DNA of 18,877 nt from Tetmemena sp. SeJ-2015 (lineage: Eukaryota; Ciliophora; Spirotrichea; Sporadotrichida; Oxytrichidae), in assembly GCA_027382625.1 (NCBI GenBank), contig JAJKFJ010024139.1, positions 1 to 18,877 on the forward strand. Reading direction: 5' to 3'. A model generated the notes under the pieces. It saw only the letters and a program-made list of their open reading frames with translations. It had not been told where the DNA came from and searched no databases. Positions 7,101-13,299 of this stretch are shown here, in pieces. A program made the position numbers and the translations under genes. Numbering within the stretch: the stretch's first letter is position 1; the number at the start of each line of letters is the position of its first letter.

Positions 7101-9621
7101 CTAAGGCTATCTCCTGATGTGGTATTCCTTCAAATTAAATTCTATTCAGATTTTTCTTTTATATGAATATGTGAATAACTAAGATTTAATAGAGAACCAT
7201 GATGCCACTGAAATTCCTTCCTTTAGACGATATATAGTTGTTCACAAAGTTTATATTCTTAGTTATGTTATCTTGCCGAGTTACCAAGCAAGTTAGAGCG
7301 GAATCTATGAATAGTTAATAATAGCTAGCATCATTAACTGATGAGTAGGACAGAAAATTAGAATTTTCTATAGTCACATTATTCACGTACTTATTTTAAA
7401 ATATTTGATAATGAAACTTCCTTGAATTAAAAGAGGAATACTTTAATTGATGCAAATATTCTATAATTTTTTAATTCACAGTCTTGATGTTGATGAGAGG
7501 CCTAGCCTAAGTTCTGTATCTTTCTCCTTAGAGAGTGAAGTTGTCAAAGACTATGTCTCCTGTAGTTGAATAATTGGAGGTGAGACTGCAATCAGTTGCT
7601 ATTTGCAGTGCTTGCGTTAAAAAACATTATATAAATGAATTAAGTAGTCTGTAATGATAATTGAATTTTTGAACTGGAGATTTAAAGGAGTATCTGTCAG
7701 AAAGAACTCCCCACTGATGTTAACAACTAAGTTCTATATAATATTTTAATACCGTTATTTTCCTTAATGAAGTTAGATTTGAGTGCTGGAATGATAATTA
7801 AACTATGATTCTAATTTTTATATCTTAGAAAGGGAGATTAATTATGAAAATTAGGTTTGCTATTGATATAATAAGAATACTTAAAATTACCTGAAGTTCG
7901 ATGTTTCTATATTAAATAAACACTTAAAAATTTTACTTTAAATTTTATTTACTCTTAATTGTTTTATCAAAAGCGAGAATGATGAGTTGACCCTCTTCTC
8001 CTAAGTCATCTAAATGTTTAAAATGAGACCTGAATGAGAATTTTACTCTTGAGTGTTAGGTCTTGTAGCTTAATGTTGCTTCGTATTAGAATCAGACTCG
8101 CTCTCTAATTGTTGCTAATTTTGGACAGCTCTTCTTGCTGTTGATCTATTAAATAAATTTAAAATCATTCAGAAAGAAACTTTATTCCTGAACCAAGCTG
8201 AAGAGAGTTGCATTTGACGATGAATTATTTTAATTTCAAAATAAATATTTTATAAACATTATCTTGGTCTAGTTGCAAAAATATCTCAGCCCTTCCATTT
8301 TAACTATAGTAAATAAAAAGCAATAATTGACTTTTATTTTGCATATTTATTTTTTGATTGCAATTTGTTTAATTTTATTTTTTATCTAATACTTTTAAAT
8401 AATTTTGATTTATTTTTAAAGATAATTATTATTAATGTATATTTTTCTACCAAGATCTAAAATTTTAATGAAATGAAAACACTACCTCAAAGTAAACTTT
8501 TGAGAAATAACTCTGAATAATTTATATAGTAGCTAAAGTTTAATATAAAAAGCATAAATGGTTTATATTATGTAGTAAATTGATTTAAAATATTCAGAGC
8601 ATCAAAGATGACAATCTAGCCATTTAAAAAAGCCTAAGTATTTTCCATGACGAGGATTTCCCAAGCATTCTAAGCAAAATCAAGATAAATATTTATTAAA
8701 GTGAGAATAAGATAGTTGCTGCTTAACTCTATGAAAGCCGATGTCAGTTATTTATAGGGAAATAATGCAGTGCCTAGTTCAAATAATTGATTTGAATCCT
8801 GATTTACATAGAGCTCCCTCTCTAAACAAAGTTAAAAATATTCTACTATATTAAAAATTTAAGAAAATAAATTACATTTTGGAAAGTTACATTTGGTATT
8901 GTAAACTTACTGGCTCGGCAAATATTAAGTGTCTTCTAAGCCTAGCTCATCCTTGTTACTACTACATTTTCACCCATGAAAGTGTTTTAGCAACTTAAAA
9001 TGCGCTTTAAAAAATGAAAATTCGTAGTTTTAAATTTCTTAGAGAATAATTTAAATTAAACTCAAAATATAGAAGAAGTAAATATAAAATTAGATTAAAA
9101 CACTTAACGATTCGAGATCAAGAAATGAATCTGATGAGCAAAAGTCACAACTAGCATCATATTTAAATTATCAATGCAAAATTGGTAGGCATTATTCGCC
9201 ACTGCCAGAACTAATGGATTATCACGCATATAATTTTATAAGATTAAAAAAACAAAGAAATAATTTTAATCTTCAATAATTTATGTTAATTAAACTCAGC
9301 TGAAGCTTTTCATGATATGGTTTAATTTAATGTTTATTAAATATAAAGTATAATGATTAATTTATTGACAAAAAAATTATCTTTACAATATCTAAGAAAT
9401 TAGTAGAATGATTACATGAACAGCCTTAGAATACATTTGGAACATTAAATGACTTGCAATATTTATAAATAAAGCAAATCCCGCATAAGATCTCCTAAAA
9501 TGAATTTAAGACCTATTGATAGTAGGGTTATTACATGCTTTTCAGGAAATTAAGATGATTATTTTGTTATTTAAAACTTTTTTCTTTATTTAAATGAGCC
9601 ATCTACGCTATTCTGGAAAAG
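774..9621 (-). CDS. Scrambled germline gene: large beta-helix, Cys-rich, multi-pass membrane protein
   Basis: Thirty coding blocks on the minus strand can be joined in frame at direct-repeat pointers into about 1,800 residues. Order: N-terminal hydrophobic segment; beta-helix-like ectodomain rich in N-x-T/S and GGA motifs (about residues 200-1000); a beta-rich linker; a cysteine-rich stalk with CxxC pairs, CPGG and GFWR (about 1135-1250); a multi-pass membrane region (about 1255-1620); a polar tail. This resembles the very large ciliate membrane proteins with a pectin-lyase-like fold plus EGF/GCC2-like cysteine repeats; resemblance is from memory, and the function (surface or ciliary membrane protein) is not established. 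Blocks run 9621 to 774, then jump back to 5041-4339 for the tail. Five GT-AG introns of 31-55 nt lie inside MDSs. The true start codon was not found: no in-frame ATG before TGA 9622-9624. Confidence 0.85.
914..964 (-). other. IES 25, 44 bp, pointer GTTATAA
   Basis: Copies at 958-964 and 914-920. Removal joins KLILFIVI to IQFLTLWLYCVL, completing the last membrane helix. Confidence 0.78.
1126..1490 (-). other. IES 24, 358 bp, pointer ATCCTTA
   Basis: Copies at 1484-1490 and 1126-1132. Splits a membrane helix; joining gives TLVTLLILTVIYKVQDN exactly in frame. One of the two best-supported IESs. Confidence 0.87.
1484..1980 (-). CDS. Large gene, MDS24: middle membrane region
   Basis: Starts with LNLFICYEIEGNFYLLQDME, then a 55-nt intron (1863-1917), then MLDWGPFVLLFNFGASI, SLLILPLLAFGYLF and the conserved-looking cytosolic loop RQKFQSLYVGLKSDYFYWEF followed by the helix ARKTFMVAVNVFF. 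The Y-x-GLK...YYWEF-x5-RK motif is characteristic, to my recollection, of the C-terminal membrane domain of large ciliate membrane proteins. It ends at pointer ATCCTTA inside a further helix (FTLVTLLIL). Confidence 0.88.
1863..1917 (-). other. Intron in MDS24, 55 nt
   Basis: GTAAAC...TTGTAG; joins FYLLQDME to FTMLDWGPF in frame. Confidence 0.75.
1973..2048 (-). other. IES 23, 68 bp, pointer ATTTTAAA
   Basis: Copies at 2041-2048 and 1973-1980; a third near-copy lies inside. Joins NDHPLLIL to NLFICYEIEG. Confidence 0.72.
2041..2675 (-). CDS. Large gene, MDS19-23: first membrane segments
   Basis: MDS19 (2508-2675) reads RTFVLQAAMRILTNFIYMVT and LEWPHILKNLYDLF. MDS20 is only 22 bp (2435-2456). 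MDS21 (2221-2398) holds a clear membrane helix, VSVAPFVLIFTISLFMVIIV, followed by LFKNEDFQML. MDS22 (2105-2138) and MDS23 (2041-2079) are 34 and 39 bp and together complete AYFLLYFLFNDHPLLIL. The assembled order (helix, WP loop, DCF motif, helix, HP motif) matches the order expected for this ciliate protein family. MDS19-20-21 is the least certain part: a single 47-bp IES (pointer TATGAT at 2523-2528 and 2476-2481) also keeps the frame open. Confidence 0.7.
2077..2107 (-). other. IES 22, 28 bp, pointer GTA
   Basis: Copies at 2105-2107 and 2077-2079. Joins YFLLY to FLFNDHPLL in frame. A 3-bp pointer is common by chance; the resulting membrane helix is the main support. Confidence 0.5.
2131..2228 (-). 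other. IES 21, 90 bp, pointer TATAAAAT
   Basis: Copies at 2221-2228 and 2131-2138. Removal deletes an in-frame TGA and gives QKNIQNVQGAYFLL. Confidence 0.72.
2394..2439 (-). other. IES 20, 41 bp, pointer AGACT
   Basis: Copies at 2435-2439 and 2394-2398. Joins GSSQD to CFIRVSLIQNES. Confidence 0.5.
2451..2513 (-). other. IES 19, 57 bp, pointer ATCATG
   Basis: Copies at 2508-2513 and 2451-2456. Joins NLYDLFSIM to GSSQD. Confidence 0.5.
2669..2695 (-). other. IES 18, 20 bp, pointer ATTTTGC
   Basis: Copies at 2689-2695 and 2669-2675. Removal of 20 bp repairs a frameshift in the first membrane segment: ILIVYILHFYLATNLKSS. Confidence 0.78.
2689..3609 (-). CDS. Large gene, MDS18: linker and cysteine-rich stalk
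   Basis: The longest block. After two introns (3383-3437, 3081-3112) it encodes NYAPYGQDYASYPFSIKVV, a beta-rich linker (ITLASGQAYNGTIKVKIIDP, KGIAIFKDITFVAQPG), then the stalk: FRECRIGEAQTSLECQVCMA, SCKDCQRNSECPGGSQIEIH, PGFWRVDYFSDRIYKCLQAD, ACLGG, CAEGYSGNLCNRC and SGVFGCLPCPNPALN. The many CxxC pairs plus GY-G-LC resemble EGF/GCC2-type extracellular repeats. It ends entering the first membrane segment (ILLLQAVLIILIVYIL). A minus-strand frame at 2740-2982 in another phase is a shadow of this one. Confidence 0.9.
3081..3112 (-). other. Intron in MDS18, 32 nt
   Basis: GTAAGA...TTTTTAG; joins GEAQTSLE to CQVCMAGAY, which puts the two halves of the cysteine-rich stalk in frame. Confidence 0.88.
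3383..3437 (-). other. Intron in MDS18, 55 nt
   Basis: GTAGTG... with a pyrimidine-rich end CTTTCTTTTTAG; joins FIFPRAKL to VIIIEPDERN. Confidence 0.82.
3606..3633 (-). other. IES 17, 24 bp, pointer AAAA
   Basis: Copies at 3630-3633 and 3606-3609. Contains the only TGA (3622-3624) between the last GGA turn and the linker; removal gives AIWYNKNLFTQNYAPYG. The homopolymer pointer is weak evidence by itself. Confidence 0.5.
3630..4059 (-). CDS. Large gene, MDS16-17: distal beta-helix
   Basis: MDS16 (3807-4059) begins at the second copy of the 9-bp pointer shared with MDS15 and reads NRFIESQSSQVQISNNTINR and HCSNFYGGAVSSQNDNLF. MDS17 (3630-3786) reads NSTFTDNQAQRGGAVVFQCS, TFSNNIAIQKGGAIWYNKN. 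Both carry GGA turns in the same register as MDS14-15, so the gene continues here although 1.2 kb of other DNA intervenes. Plus-strand frame at 3620-3829 is an antisense shadow of these blocks. Confidence 0.85.
3782..3811 (-). other. IES 16, 25 bp, pointer TATAA
   Basis: Copies at 3807-3811 and 3782-3786. Joins TLELFLQ to NSTFTDNQAQ. Confidence 0.6.
4339..5041 (-). CDS. Large gene, MDS27-30: displaced C-terminal tail
   Basis: Four minus-strand blocks inside the 1,181-bp segment that separates ectodomain MDS15 and MDS16. MDS27 (4936-5041) reads TESYNQESVIQNTQISSNYY and DPSLLDSNQQPLSF. MDS28 (4710-4924) reads INFTASTLVKPNQDCHKQLQ and KLSMLEKPYASLTQSLLNIS. MDS29 (4502-4540) reads GMDISLFESSD. 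MDS30 (4339-4479) reads NVRNQLQPVYVKQQLRHEYY and LPYPKECLRSYLNPQQLRNH, ending at TGA 4339-4341. Polar composition and lack of hydrophobic helices fit a cytosolic tail. The link to MDS26 is the 6-bp pointer ACTGAG, which joins exactly in frame (RKTE-SYNQ). Alternative: an unrelated gene nested in an IES. Confidence 0.7.
4477..4504 (-). other. IES 29, 25 bp, pointer GAT
   Basis: Copies at 4502-4504 and 4477-4479. Joins LFESSD to NVRNQLQPVY. Pointer of 3 bp; weak alone. Confidence 0.5.
4534..4716 (-). other. IES 28, 176 bp, pointer ATATCTG
   Basis: Copies at 4710-4716 and 4534-4540, same codon phase. Removal bypasses an in-frame TGA and joins TQSLLNIS to GMDISLFES. Confidence 0.72.
4920..4940 (-). 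other. IES 27, 16 bp, pointer TATAA
   Basis: Within the displaced tail: copies at 4936-4940 and 4920-4924. Joins NQQPLSFI to NFTASTLVKPN. Confidence 0.55.
5036..5041 (-). repeat. Scrambling pointer ACTGAG, incoming copy (MDS27 start)
   Basis: Partner of 774-779. Here ACT GAG follows an ATG, so the block could alternatively be read as its own start (MTESYNQES). Confidence 0.65.
5232..5722 (-). CDS. Large gene, MDS14-15: beta-helix repeats
   Basis: MDS14 (5421-5722) reads ANSQFRNNSMYGDALFYLTT, SIVLGDVQETQTYIQNC and VFDGNYAQYGGIFF. MDS15 (5232-5415) reads ENSQLISNKAYKGGKLKYGH and FLINNSIIIKYSQFLF. The N-x-A-x-x-GG turns (NYAQYGG, NKAYKGG) are the clearest beta-helix signature in the locus. The two blocks lie in different frames and are brought into one by removal of an 11-bp AATTTA-bounded unit (5410-5426). 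Confidence 0.85.
5410..5426 (-). other. IES 14, 11 bp, pointer AATTTA
   Basis: Copies at 5421-5426 and 5410-5415. Removal of 11 bp joins IQFNYNQF to RITIENSQL. Confidence 0.6.
5719..6274 (-). other. IES 13, 552 bp, pointer ACTA
   Basis: Copies at 6271-6274 and 5719-5722. Joins SNVTVL to VANSQFRNN. The pointer is only 4 bp, but both flanks are unmistakably coding and in one frame after the join. The segment itself is AT-rich; no gene seen in it. Confidence 0.7.
6271..7067 (-). CDS. Large gene, MDS12-13: beta-helix repeats
   Basis: MDS12 (6690-7067) reads AKFENITSENVYTYTDFLKL, NLSFNNVNILKPQTF and YLKAENILIRNVTSK, with a 37-nt intron at 6846-6882 removed. MDS13 (6271-6553) reads SYAIGQIPFLNRAQQFYPLF, ENEKIDSQSYYIGFLKTQSF, TLFKNITYRDSIKSQ and SSISNVTVL. 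The two are joined by an 11-bp pointer, the longest in the gene, in perfect frame. The unspliced frame breaks at the intron and is restored by splicing. N-x-T/S sites recur about every 20-25 residues, consistent with an extracellular beta-helix. Confidence 0.85.
6543..6700 (-). other. IES 12, 147 bp, pointer TTCAGAATTCA
   Basis: Copies at 6690-6700 and 6543-6553. The 11-bp exact repeat and the in-frame join FSGQTSEFSYAIGQ make this one of the two best-supported IESs. Confidence 0.88.
6846..6882 (-). other. Intron in MDS12, 37 nt
   Basis: GTAAGA...TTATAG; splicing joins TNFIFAD to VIKLENSLIIG in frame. Confidence 0.8.
7062..7189 (-). other. IES 11, 122 bp, pointer TTAAAT
   Basis: Copies at 7184-7189 and 7062-7067. 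Joins GIMVLYQI to RAKFENITSEN. An alternative is an 11-bp unit at 7046-7065 (AAATTCGAG repeated), which also restores the frame but keeps a less protein-like stretch. Confidence 0.6.
7184..7743 (-). CDS. Large gene, MDS9-11: beta-helix repeats
   Basis: MDS9 (7662-7743), MDS10 (7474-7641) and MDS11 (7184-7386) encode strand-turn repeats with N-glycosylation-like sites: LVVNISGEFFLTDTPLNLQF, ALQIATDCSLTSNYSTTGDI, NVTIENSNFLSYSSVND and NINFVNNYISSKGRNFSG. Alternating hydrophobic residues with Asn/Ser turns are typical of right-handed beta-helix ectodomains; the fold is an inference. MDS10 and MDS11 join at GTGAAT to read IKTVNNVTIENSN without interruption. Confidence 0.8.
7381..7479 (-). other. 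IES 10, 93 bp, pointer GTGAAT
   Basis: Copies at 7474-7479 and 7381-7386. The intervening 93 bp are open in the same frame but read as noise; removal gives KTVNNVTIENSNF. Confidence 0.7.
7636..7667 (-). other. IES 9, 26 bp, pointer AATTCA
   Basis: Copies at 7662-7667 and 7636-7641. Joins NLQFKNS to FIQCFLTQALQ. A 26-nt GT-AG unit at 7649-7674 would shift the frame equally; the pointer version keeps QFKN. Confidence 0.65.
7739..7751 (-). other. IES 8, 8 bp, pointer TATTA
   Basis: Copies at 7747-7751 and 7739-7743. Removal of 8 bp joins KENNGI to IQNLVVNISG. Extremely short, so a simple tandem slippage or an assembly error is also possible. Confidence 0.5.
7747..8284 (-). CDS. Large gene, MDS5-8: proximal ectodomain
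   Basis: MDS5 (8246-8284), MDS6 (8110-8232), MDS7 (7948-8080) and MDS8 (7747-7937) join across IESs of 20, 36 and 16 bp. Readable segments: SSSNATLFSLVQEQSFFLND, KKSCPKLATLSYKTQHSRVK, LGEEGQLIILAFDKTIKSK and PALKSNFIKENNG. MDS8 carries a 31-nt intron at 7860-7890. Three frame changes occur within 360 bp, and each is repaired exactly at a direct repeat, which is the main evidence that these are MDSs and not a decayed gene. No catalytic motif seen. Confidence 0.75.
7860..7890 (-). other. Intron in MDS8, 31 nt
   Basis: GTAATT...AATAG; splicing joins NIETSNF to SKPNFHNQ in frame. Confidence 0.65.
7932..7953 (-). other. IES 7, 16 bp, pointer AGTAAA
   Basis: Copies at 7948-7953 and 7932-7937. Shifts the frame from FDKTIKSK into IFKCLFNIETSNF. 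Confidence 0.65.
8074..8116 (-). other. IES 6, 36 bp, pointer AGCAACA
   Basis: Copies at 8110-8116 and 8074-8080. Removal deletes an in-frame TGA and joins SCPKLATLSYKT. Confidence 0.75.
8226..8252 (-). other. IES 5, 20 bp, pointer TAAAATA
   Basis: Copies at 8246-8252 and 8226-8232. Removal bypasses an in-frame TGA and joins RQCLQN to NSSSNATL. Confidence 0.7.
8278..8593 (-). other. IES 4, 309 bp, pointer ATATTTT
   Basis: Copies at 8587-8593 and 8278-8284. Joins DALNI to FATRPRQC. The segment is strongly AT-rich with no coding signal. Confidence 0.7.
8587..9621 (-). CDS. Large gene, MDS1-4: N-terminal region
   Basis: MDS1 (9482-9621) encodes a hydrophobic run, HVITLLSIGLKFILGDL, that could be a signal peptide or anchor, preceded by a polar stretch with no ATG. 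MDS2 (9141-9230) gives NPLVLAVANNAYQF. MDS3 (8851-8983) gives VVVTRMSQAQKTL and IPNVTFQNV. MDS4 (8587-8839) gives ELYVNQDSNQLFELGTALFP followed by YKQLTSAFIELSSNY and IVIFDALNI. The YVNQ...ELGT.LFPYK segment resembles the start of beta-helix ectodomains in large ciliate membrane proteins. Because MDS1 has no start codon before the upstream TGA (9622-9624), at least one more 5' MDS must lie elsewhere, or the start was misread. Confidence 0.75.
8832..8858 (-). other. IES 3, 19 bp, pointer ATTTTTAA
   Basis: Copies at 8851-8858 and 8832-8839. Removal of 19 bp shifts the frame of NVIYFLKFL into RERELYVNQ. Confidence 0.75.
8979..9145 (-). other. IES 2, 162 bp, pointer ACTTT
   Basis: Copies at 9141-9145 and 8979-8983. 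Joining gives MMLVVTFMGENVVV in frame. Short pointer. Confidence 0.6.
9225..9487 (-). other. IES 1, 257 bp, pointer TATGCG
   Basis: Copies at 9482-9487 and 9225-9230. Joining gives ILGDLMRDNPLVL in one frame. Confidence 0.65.
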
Positions 9622-11299
9622 TCATTTCAAAATTAAGTAAATTTTACATCCAGGCATTCGGAACAATGGAAAATCAAACTTATTTTTTAAACTGATTTTA
9701 AATCCCATCCTCAATTCATTAGTTTTCTTAATTTATAAAATCAAAACTAATGATAAAAATTAGTTAGCGGAAAATTGAGCAGTTTTAGAGCATCTTTATC
9801 CTAGTGCATTAATATATATTTGTATTTATTTTTGCAAAAGTGAATTCTAGATTTAAGAAAAGTGTCACCACTAATAGAGTTTATAGCATTTTATTTAGAA
9901 GAACACCTATTTATAATAATATCGATGAATTTATATAGCAATCAAGAATTCATTTGTGCTTATTTTTGATTAATTATATTACTAAAATTGCAACAAGTTT
10001 AGATCTTTTTATGCTAATCATAACAATCCCAAAAATTATGATTTTAAGAGTTTTATTTCAAATTTTCAATTTATTTTTTTAATTATCTCTAATATATATA
10101 TTTAGTAAATATTCTTTTAATAAAATATTCATTGAAACAGATAAAGATAAATCTGTGAAATTTTCATTTTCATGATAAATTGCCAGAATATTAAGAATAT
10201 TAATTTAATCGAAGGGGCTTCAATAATTATTGCTCCAAATTTTATCAAATTAAAGAAATAATGAAAGAGAGGTCATTTAATCAAATAAGGAATTTTTATT
10301 AAAATTCTTTTTCTAAAGATGAATTTTTTACATTATGACTAATTTAAAAGTAATTTTTTATTCTAGAGTAAATATAGAAAATTATAATTAATGCATTTCT
10401 CTTTATAAAGATGTAAAATCATAAAGTAGTTAATATTAAAATGGACATATACTAAAAAAATACTTGCTAATATTTCATTTATAGAATCGATGAACCAATT
10501 TAAAATATATTTTTGAATCCACCTAATTATCTAATTTTTGTAATTTTGTTTAAAATTATCTTTTTAAAATATAATTACTAAACACAATCTATATATCTAT
10601 AAAAGTTTCCGATTATTTTTGTTATAATTTCGTAGAGTTATTTAACTTCAACCTTAATTTATTAAGTTTTAAAGAAGATATTTAATTCATATTAAATTGC
10701 AAATCTTCAAGTATTTGTAAATTTAAAAAGTAAATTGAATTTTAAAGAAGCAAAGGAGAAATAATTTAGAGAATATTTAATTTTATTTTTGACTTGACTC
10801 TAATTATACAGTAGGGGATGATTTATTATTTTAAATATACTCTATTTGTGAATCAAAAGTATTAAGAGAAATCTTATTCCCCTCTTTTATAATTAATTAA
10901 AAACCAACAGCTAAAAAATATCTTCACAATTAAATCGATTTTAATTACAATATTTTAGAGATAATTTAAAAATAAAATCAACACTCTCCTTCATGCTAGG
11001 TATTCTAATTACACGCAATTTGCAAATTTATATTCGTAATAATCTATGAAATTAATAAAATTTATCAATCCTAAAACTCAAACAAATAATTTTAATATCG
11101 ATAGAAAGATAGTAAGATTAAAAAGATATATAAAAATTGAAATTAAGAAATTAGTATAATCCTTCAGTTATGCAGATCTATTTAATTATACTACATATTG
11201 GAGATAGCTTACTTATTACACTGAGTGATTCATTGGTACGCAAGCTAATATAATATGTAGCAATATTACTTAAAATTATAATAAGTTTAATCTTTATAT
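9622..11299. other. AT-rich stretch without recognisable gene
   Basis: Dominated by A/T runs. No coding block, long repeat or inverted repeat was recognised on either strand. If the missing 5' MDS of the large gene lies in this window it may be here, but none could be shown. Probably germline-limited DNA. Confidence 0.6.
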
Positions 11300-11520
11300 C
11301 TTTAGCAAATTAAACTTGAAATAATAGGCGTCAACGAGTTGGAAAATTCCATAGGGGATTACGTAGAAGTAAGTTCCAACATATTTGGCAACTCCATTCC
11401 AGTTAGCTCCATCTAATTAACTTTTTATAAATTTCATAAATTCTATTATCGTCAAGTGGATCTGATTTTTCTCCTGACATAGTTAAAAAGATGTAAGCGA
11501 GGACGATTATTAAATAAAAT
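11300..11520 (-). CDS. Small multi-pass membrane protein, C-terminal block
   Basis: Reads a hydrophobic helix LIIVLAYIFLTM, a charged loop SGEKSDPLDDNRIYEIYKKL and, one frame over, DGANWNGVAKYVGTYFYVIP followed by YGIFQLVDAYYFKF. The frame change lies at a TTA-A-TTA repeat (11414-11420), where losing 4 bp would join KKL to DGANW. It fits the last two helices of a four-helix membrane protein together with the blocks at 11940-12112 and 13529-13778, which follow in collinear order on the same strand; the pointers joining the three could not be identified. Confidence 0.6.
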
Positions 11521-11939
11521 TATTTAATAAATATAAAAATAAAACGCAGTACCAAATAAAGTTCAAAACGAAACTGATAGCTCTTGAATAGAATAAGTAT
11601 AACCTTGTCTGAAGGCTTTTTTAAATTGTTAACAATTAATTCTAAATTTGTAAATTTTGTTATTGTAGTTTAGTTGAACATGTAGAGAACTGAGCCTACC
11701 AGTCTAGGTAAGGTATTTAAATAAATATTTATATTATGAATTCGTTAAATAGAGAGAATATGTGTAAACAATAATTATGATGATATCTAAGGTCAATCTA
11801 AAATAAGTATTTAAAATATGTATAGAGGAAGAACACTAGAGACTTTAAAATAATAAATAAAGCAAATCTAGAGTGAAGATATATAAACTTCGATCACCAG
11901 TTTCAAAGATTCTCATGGTATAGATAAATTTGAAATATT
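11521..11939. other. Non-coding stretch, probable IES
   Basis: Between two coding blocks of the small membrane protein gene. AT-rich; no gene or repeat recognised. Confidence 0.5.
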
Positions 11940-12112
11940 TTAATATATGGTGGCCCAAATAACAAATACTGCTAATGGTATATCCATTACTAGCATCATA
12001 TAAGGAGTGTCTTCATTGAAAGATAAACCTTAAACATTTGAAATTTGTGTCCTCTCACTCGTCAGGTTTTTCTGTTTTTGAGTAATGAATGGAGTTGCTT
12101 TCGAAGATTCCT
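11940..12112 (-). CDS. Small multi-pass membrane protein, middle block
   Basis: Reads a polar segment ESSKATPFITQKQKNLTSER, then TQISNVQGLSFNEDTPY and the helix MMLVMDIPLAVFVIWATIYQ, ending at TGA in the following AT-rich DNA. Codon phase is clear and the antisense frames are poor. Taken as the middle of the same protein as the blocks on either side. Family not certain: it recalls small ciliate four-helix membrane proteins. Confidence 0.6.
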
Positions 12113-12474
12113 ATATTTAATAAGAAATCAATATAAATTTAAGACGAGGAGTCTAGAATCACAATCTGAATTTGGGGACTCTGGTTGCTAGGAAACATTT
12201 TGAAATATTTAAAATATTATAATTGATTCATTCCTAACCTTATCTATTTATATTATAACTCTTCAACTTAAGAAAGCAGAATAAATCACGAGAACAGAAA
12301 ATTTTTCTTTCATTCATTTTTTAAAGTAAATAGCTATATTTTTTTAAATATATCGCAATACTCAAAAGAAGATCTATAAAGGAATTGAGAAATTAAGTGA
12401 ATGAAGCATTTTTATAAATTCATGGCGTGAGAAAAGATAATTGTCTCAAAGGAATAGCAATATATAATTTTTAT
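12113..12474. other. Stretch without recognised gene
   Basis: AT-rich, between the middle block of the membrane protein gene (minus) and the plus-strand cysteine-containing block. Nothing coding or repeated was recognised. Confidence 0.5.
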
Positions 12475-12582
12475 GATGTAGTGGTCACTTTGACTTGCTA
12501 AGCTTGTACAAAGCATGAATGTAATAAATGTCAGCGCACTGATAGAGGAACTAAGGAATTACGTAATAACATATGCCAGCGT
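12475..12582 (+). CDS. Cysteine-rich coding block on opposite strand
   Basis: Reads DVVVTLTCQACTKHECNKCQ followed by RTDRGTKELRNNICQRI. The spacing C-x2-C-x4-C-x2-C within 11 residues suggests a small metal-binding or disulphide-rich module. It is on the plus strand inside the span of the minus-strand membrane protein gene. The domain is not assigned to a family. Treated as an MDS of a separate gene together with the blocks to 13299. Confidence 0.5.
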
Positions 12583-12718
12583 ATTTTATTATGGCATTAA
12601 AGTTAGGACTGTTAATTTTATGTTTTTACCGTCATCTCAACAAAAATATAAATGATTAATATTCAATTTAGATCCATCTTTGGGGTTGCTTCTCTGAGAT
12701 GACATTGTGAATAGGAAT

Positions 12719-12920
12719 ATGGAAGCCAAGGAGGATCAATTAAATTACCTATCAATGACTAATTTATTAGTGTTTATAGAATACAAAGAACTTGATAGCA
12801 AATGTTGTGAATCTGACTATAAAGAGCTGAGATTTTGAATTTCTGTCCTTAAAATAGTAGTAGATTAAGCTAATGAGACGGGGAAGTGCGAAAAGTAAGC
12901 TGGTTGTGAAAAAAATATAA
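12719..12920 (+). CDS. Plus-strand gene, second coding block
   Basis: Reads MEAKEDQLNYLSMTNLLVF, IEYKELDSKCCESDYKELRF, TGA at 12836-12838, then in the same frame SVLKIVVDQANETGKCEKQA and GCEKN. The TGA sits in a TTT-TGAA-TTT context where loss of 6 bp would remove it, as seen for the micro-IESs of the large gene; this is speculative. Continued cysteines (CC, GKCEK, AGCEK) suggest the same protein as the block at 12475-12582. Confidence 0.5.
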
Positions 12921-12967
12921 GTAAATAAAATTAGGATTTTAAAAATTCAATATAATTTTCTCTCAAT

Positions 12968-13087
12968 AATGACTATTGGAAAAATACGAATGGGAATTTG
13001 GGAGTAAGAGATTTAAAATGAAAACTTTTATAGGGATGACTGGAATGCATTTGATGATCAAGTAGTACCAGTGGATGATACGATTTA
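12968..13087 (+). CDS. Plus-strand gene, third coding block with 25-bp IES
   Basis: Reads NDYWKNTNGNLGVRD, then after removal of 25 bp bounded by GAT (13010-13012 and 13035-13037) continues DWNAFDDQVVPVDDTI. Both flanks are diverse, acidic and clearly coding. A family was not recognised. The IES shows that the plus-strand gene has the same interrupted structure as the large gene. Confidence 0.55.
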
Positions 13088-13160
13088 ATTTTTTTAAATT
13101 CTAATTCCTTCCGTTACTAACTTTTTAAATAATTTAATGATTTATTTTATATCATATATT

Positions 13161-13299
13161 GATGCTCCTCATCTAGAATCGGACTTTAGAGGATATTAAA
13201 AAATGAATTAACTGCTTAAATGAAAAATTCTTTGGTCTCAAGAGTGGGCTTAAATTATTTAGGTCTAAGGACAAATATTAGCAATAAACGAGAAACTGA
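13161..13299 (+). CDS. Plus-strand gene, last coding blocks
   Basis: DAPHLESDFRGY (from 13161) and, in another frame from 13207, INCLNEKFFGLKSGLKLFRS followed by KDKYQQQTRN and TGA 13297-13299. The frame change lies near 13200. The terminal TGA may be the natural stop. The join VDDTI to DAPHLES would need an ATT pointer, which is too short to assert. Confidence 0.45.

Noticed and set aside
7649..7674. 26-nt GT-AG intron
   Set aside because: The AATTCA-bounded 26-bp unit at the same place gives the same frame shift and a better protein (NLQFKNS).
9108..9300. Plus-strand 60-codon frame (SRSRNESDEQKSQLASYLNY)
   Set aside because: Overlaps minus-strand MDS2, which connects in frame at both ends through pointers.
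774..9621. Pseudogene with many frameshifts and stops
   Set aside because: TAA/TAG are sense codons, and most remaining breaks coincide with direct repeats or GT-AG introns whose removal restores one family-like protein. Random decay would not do that.
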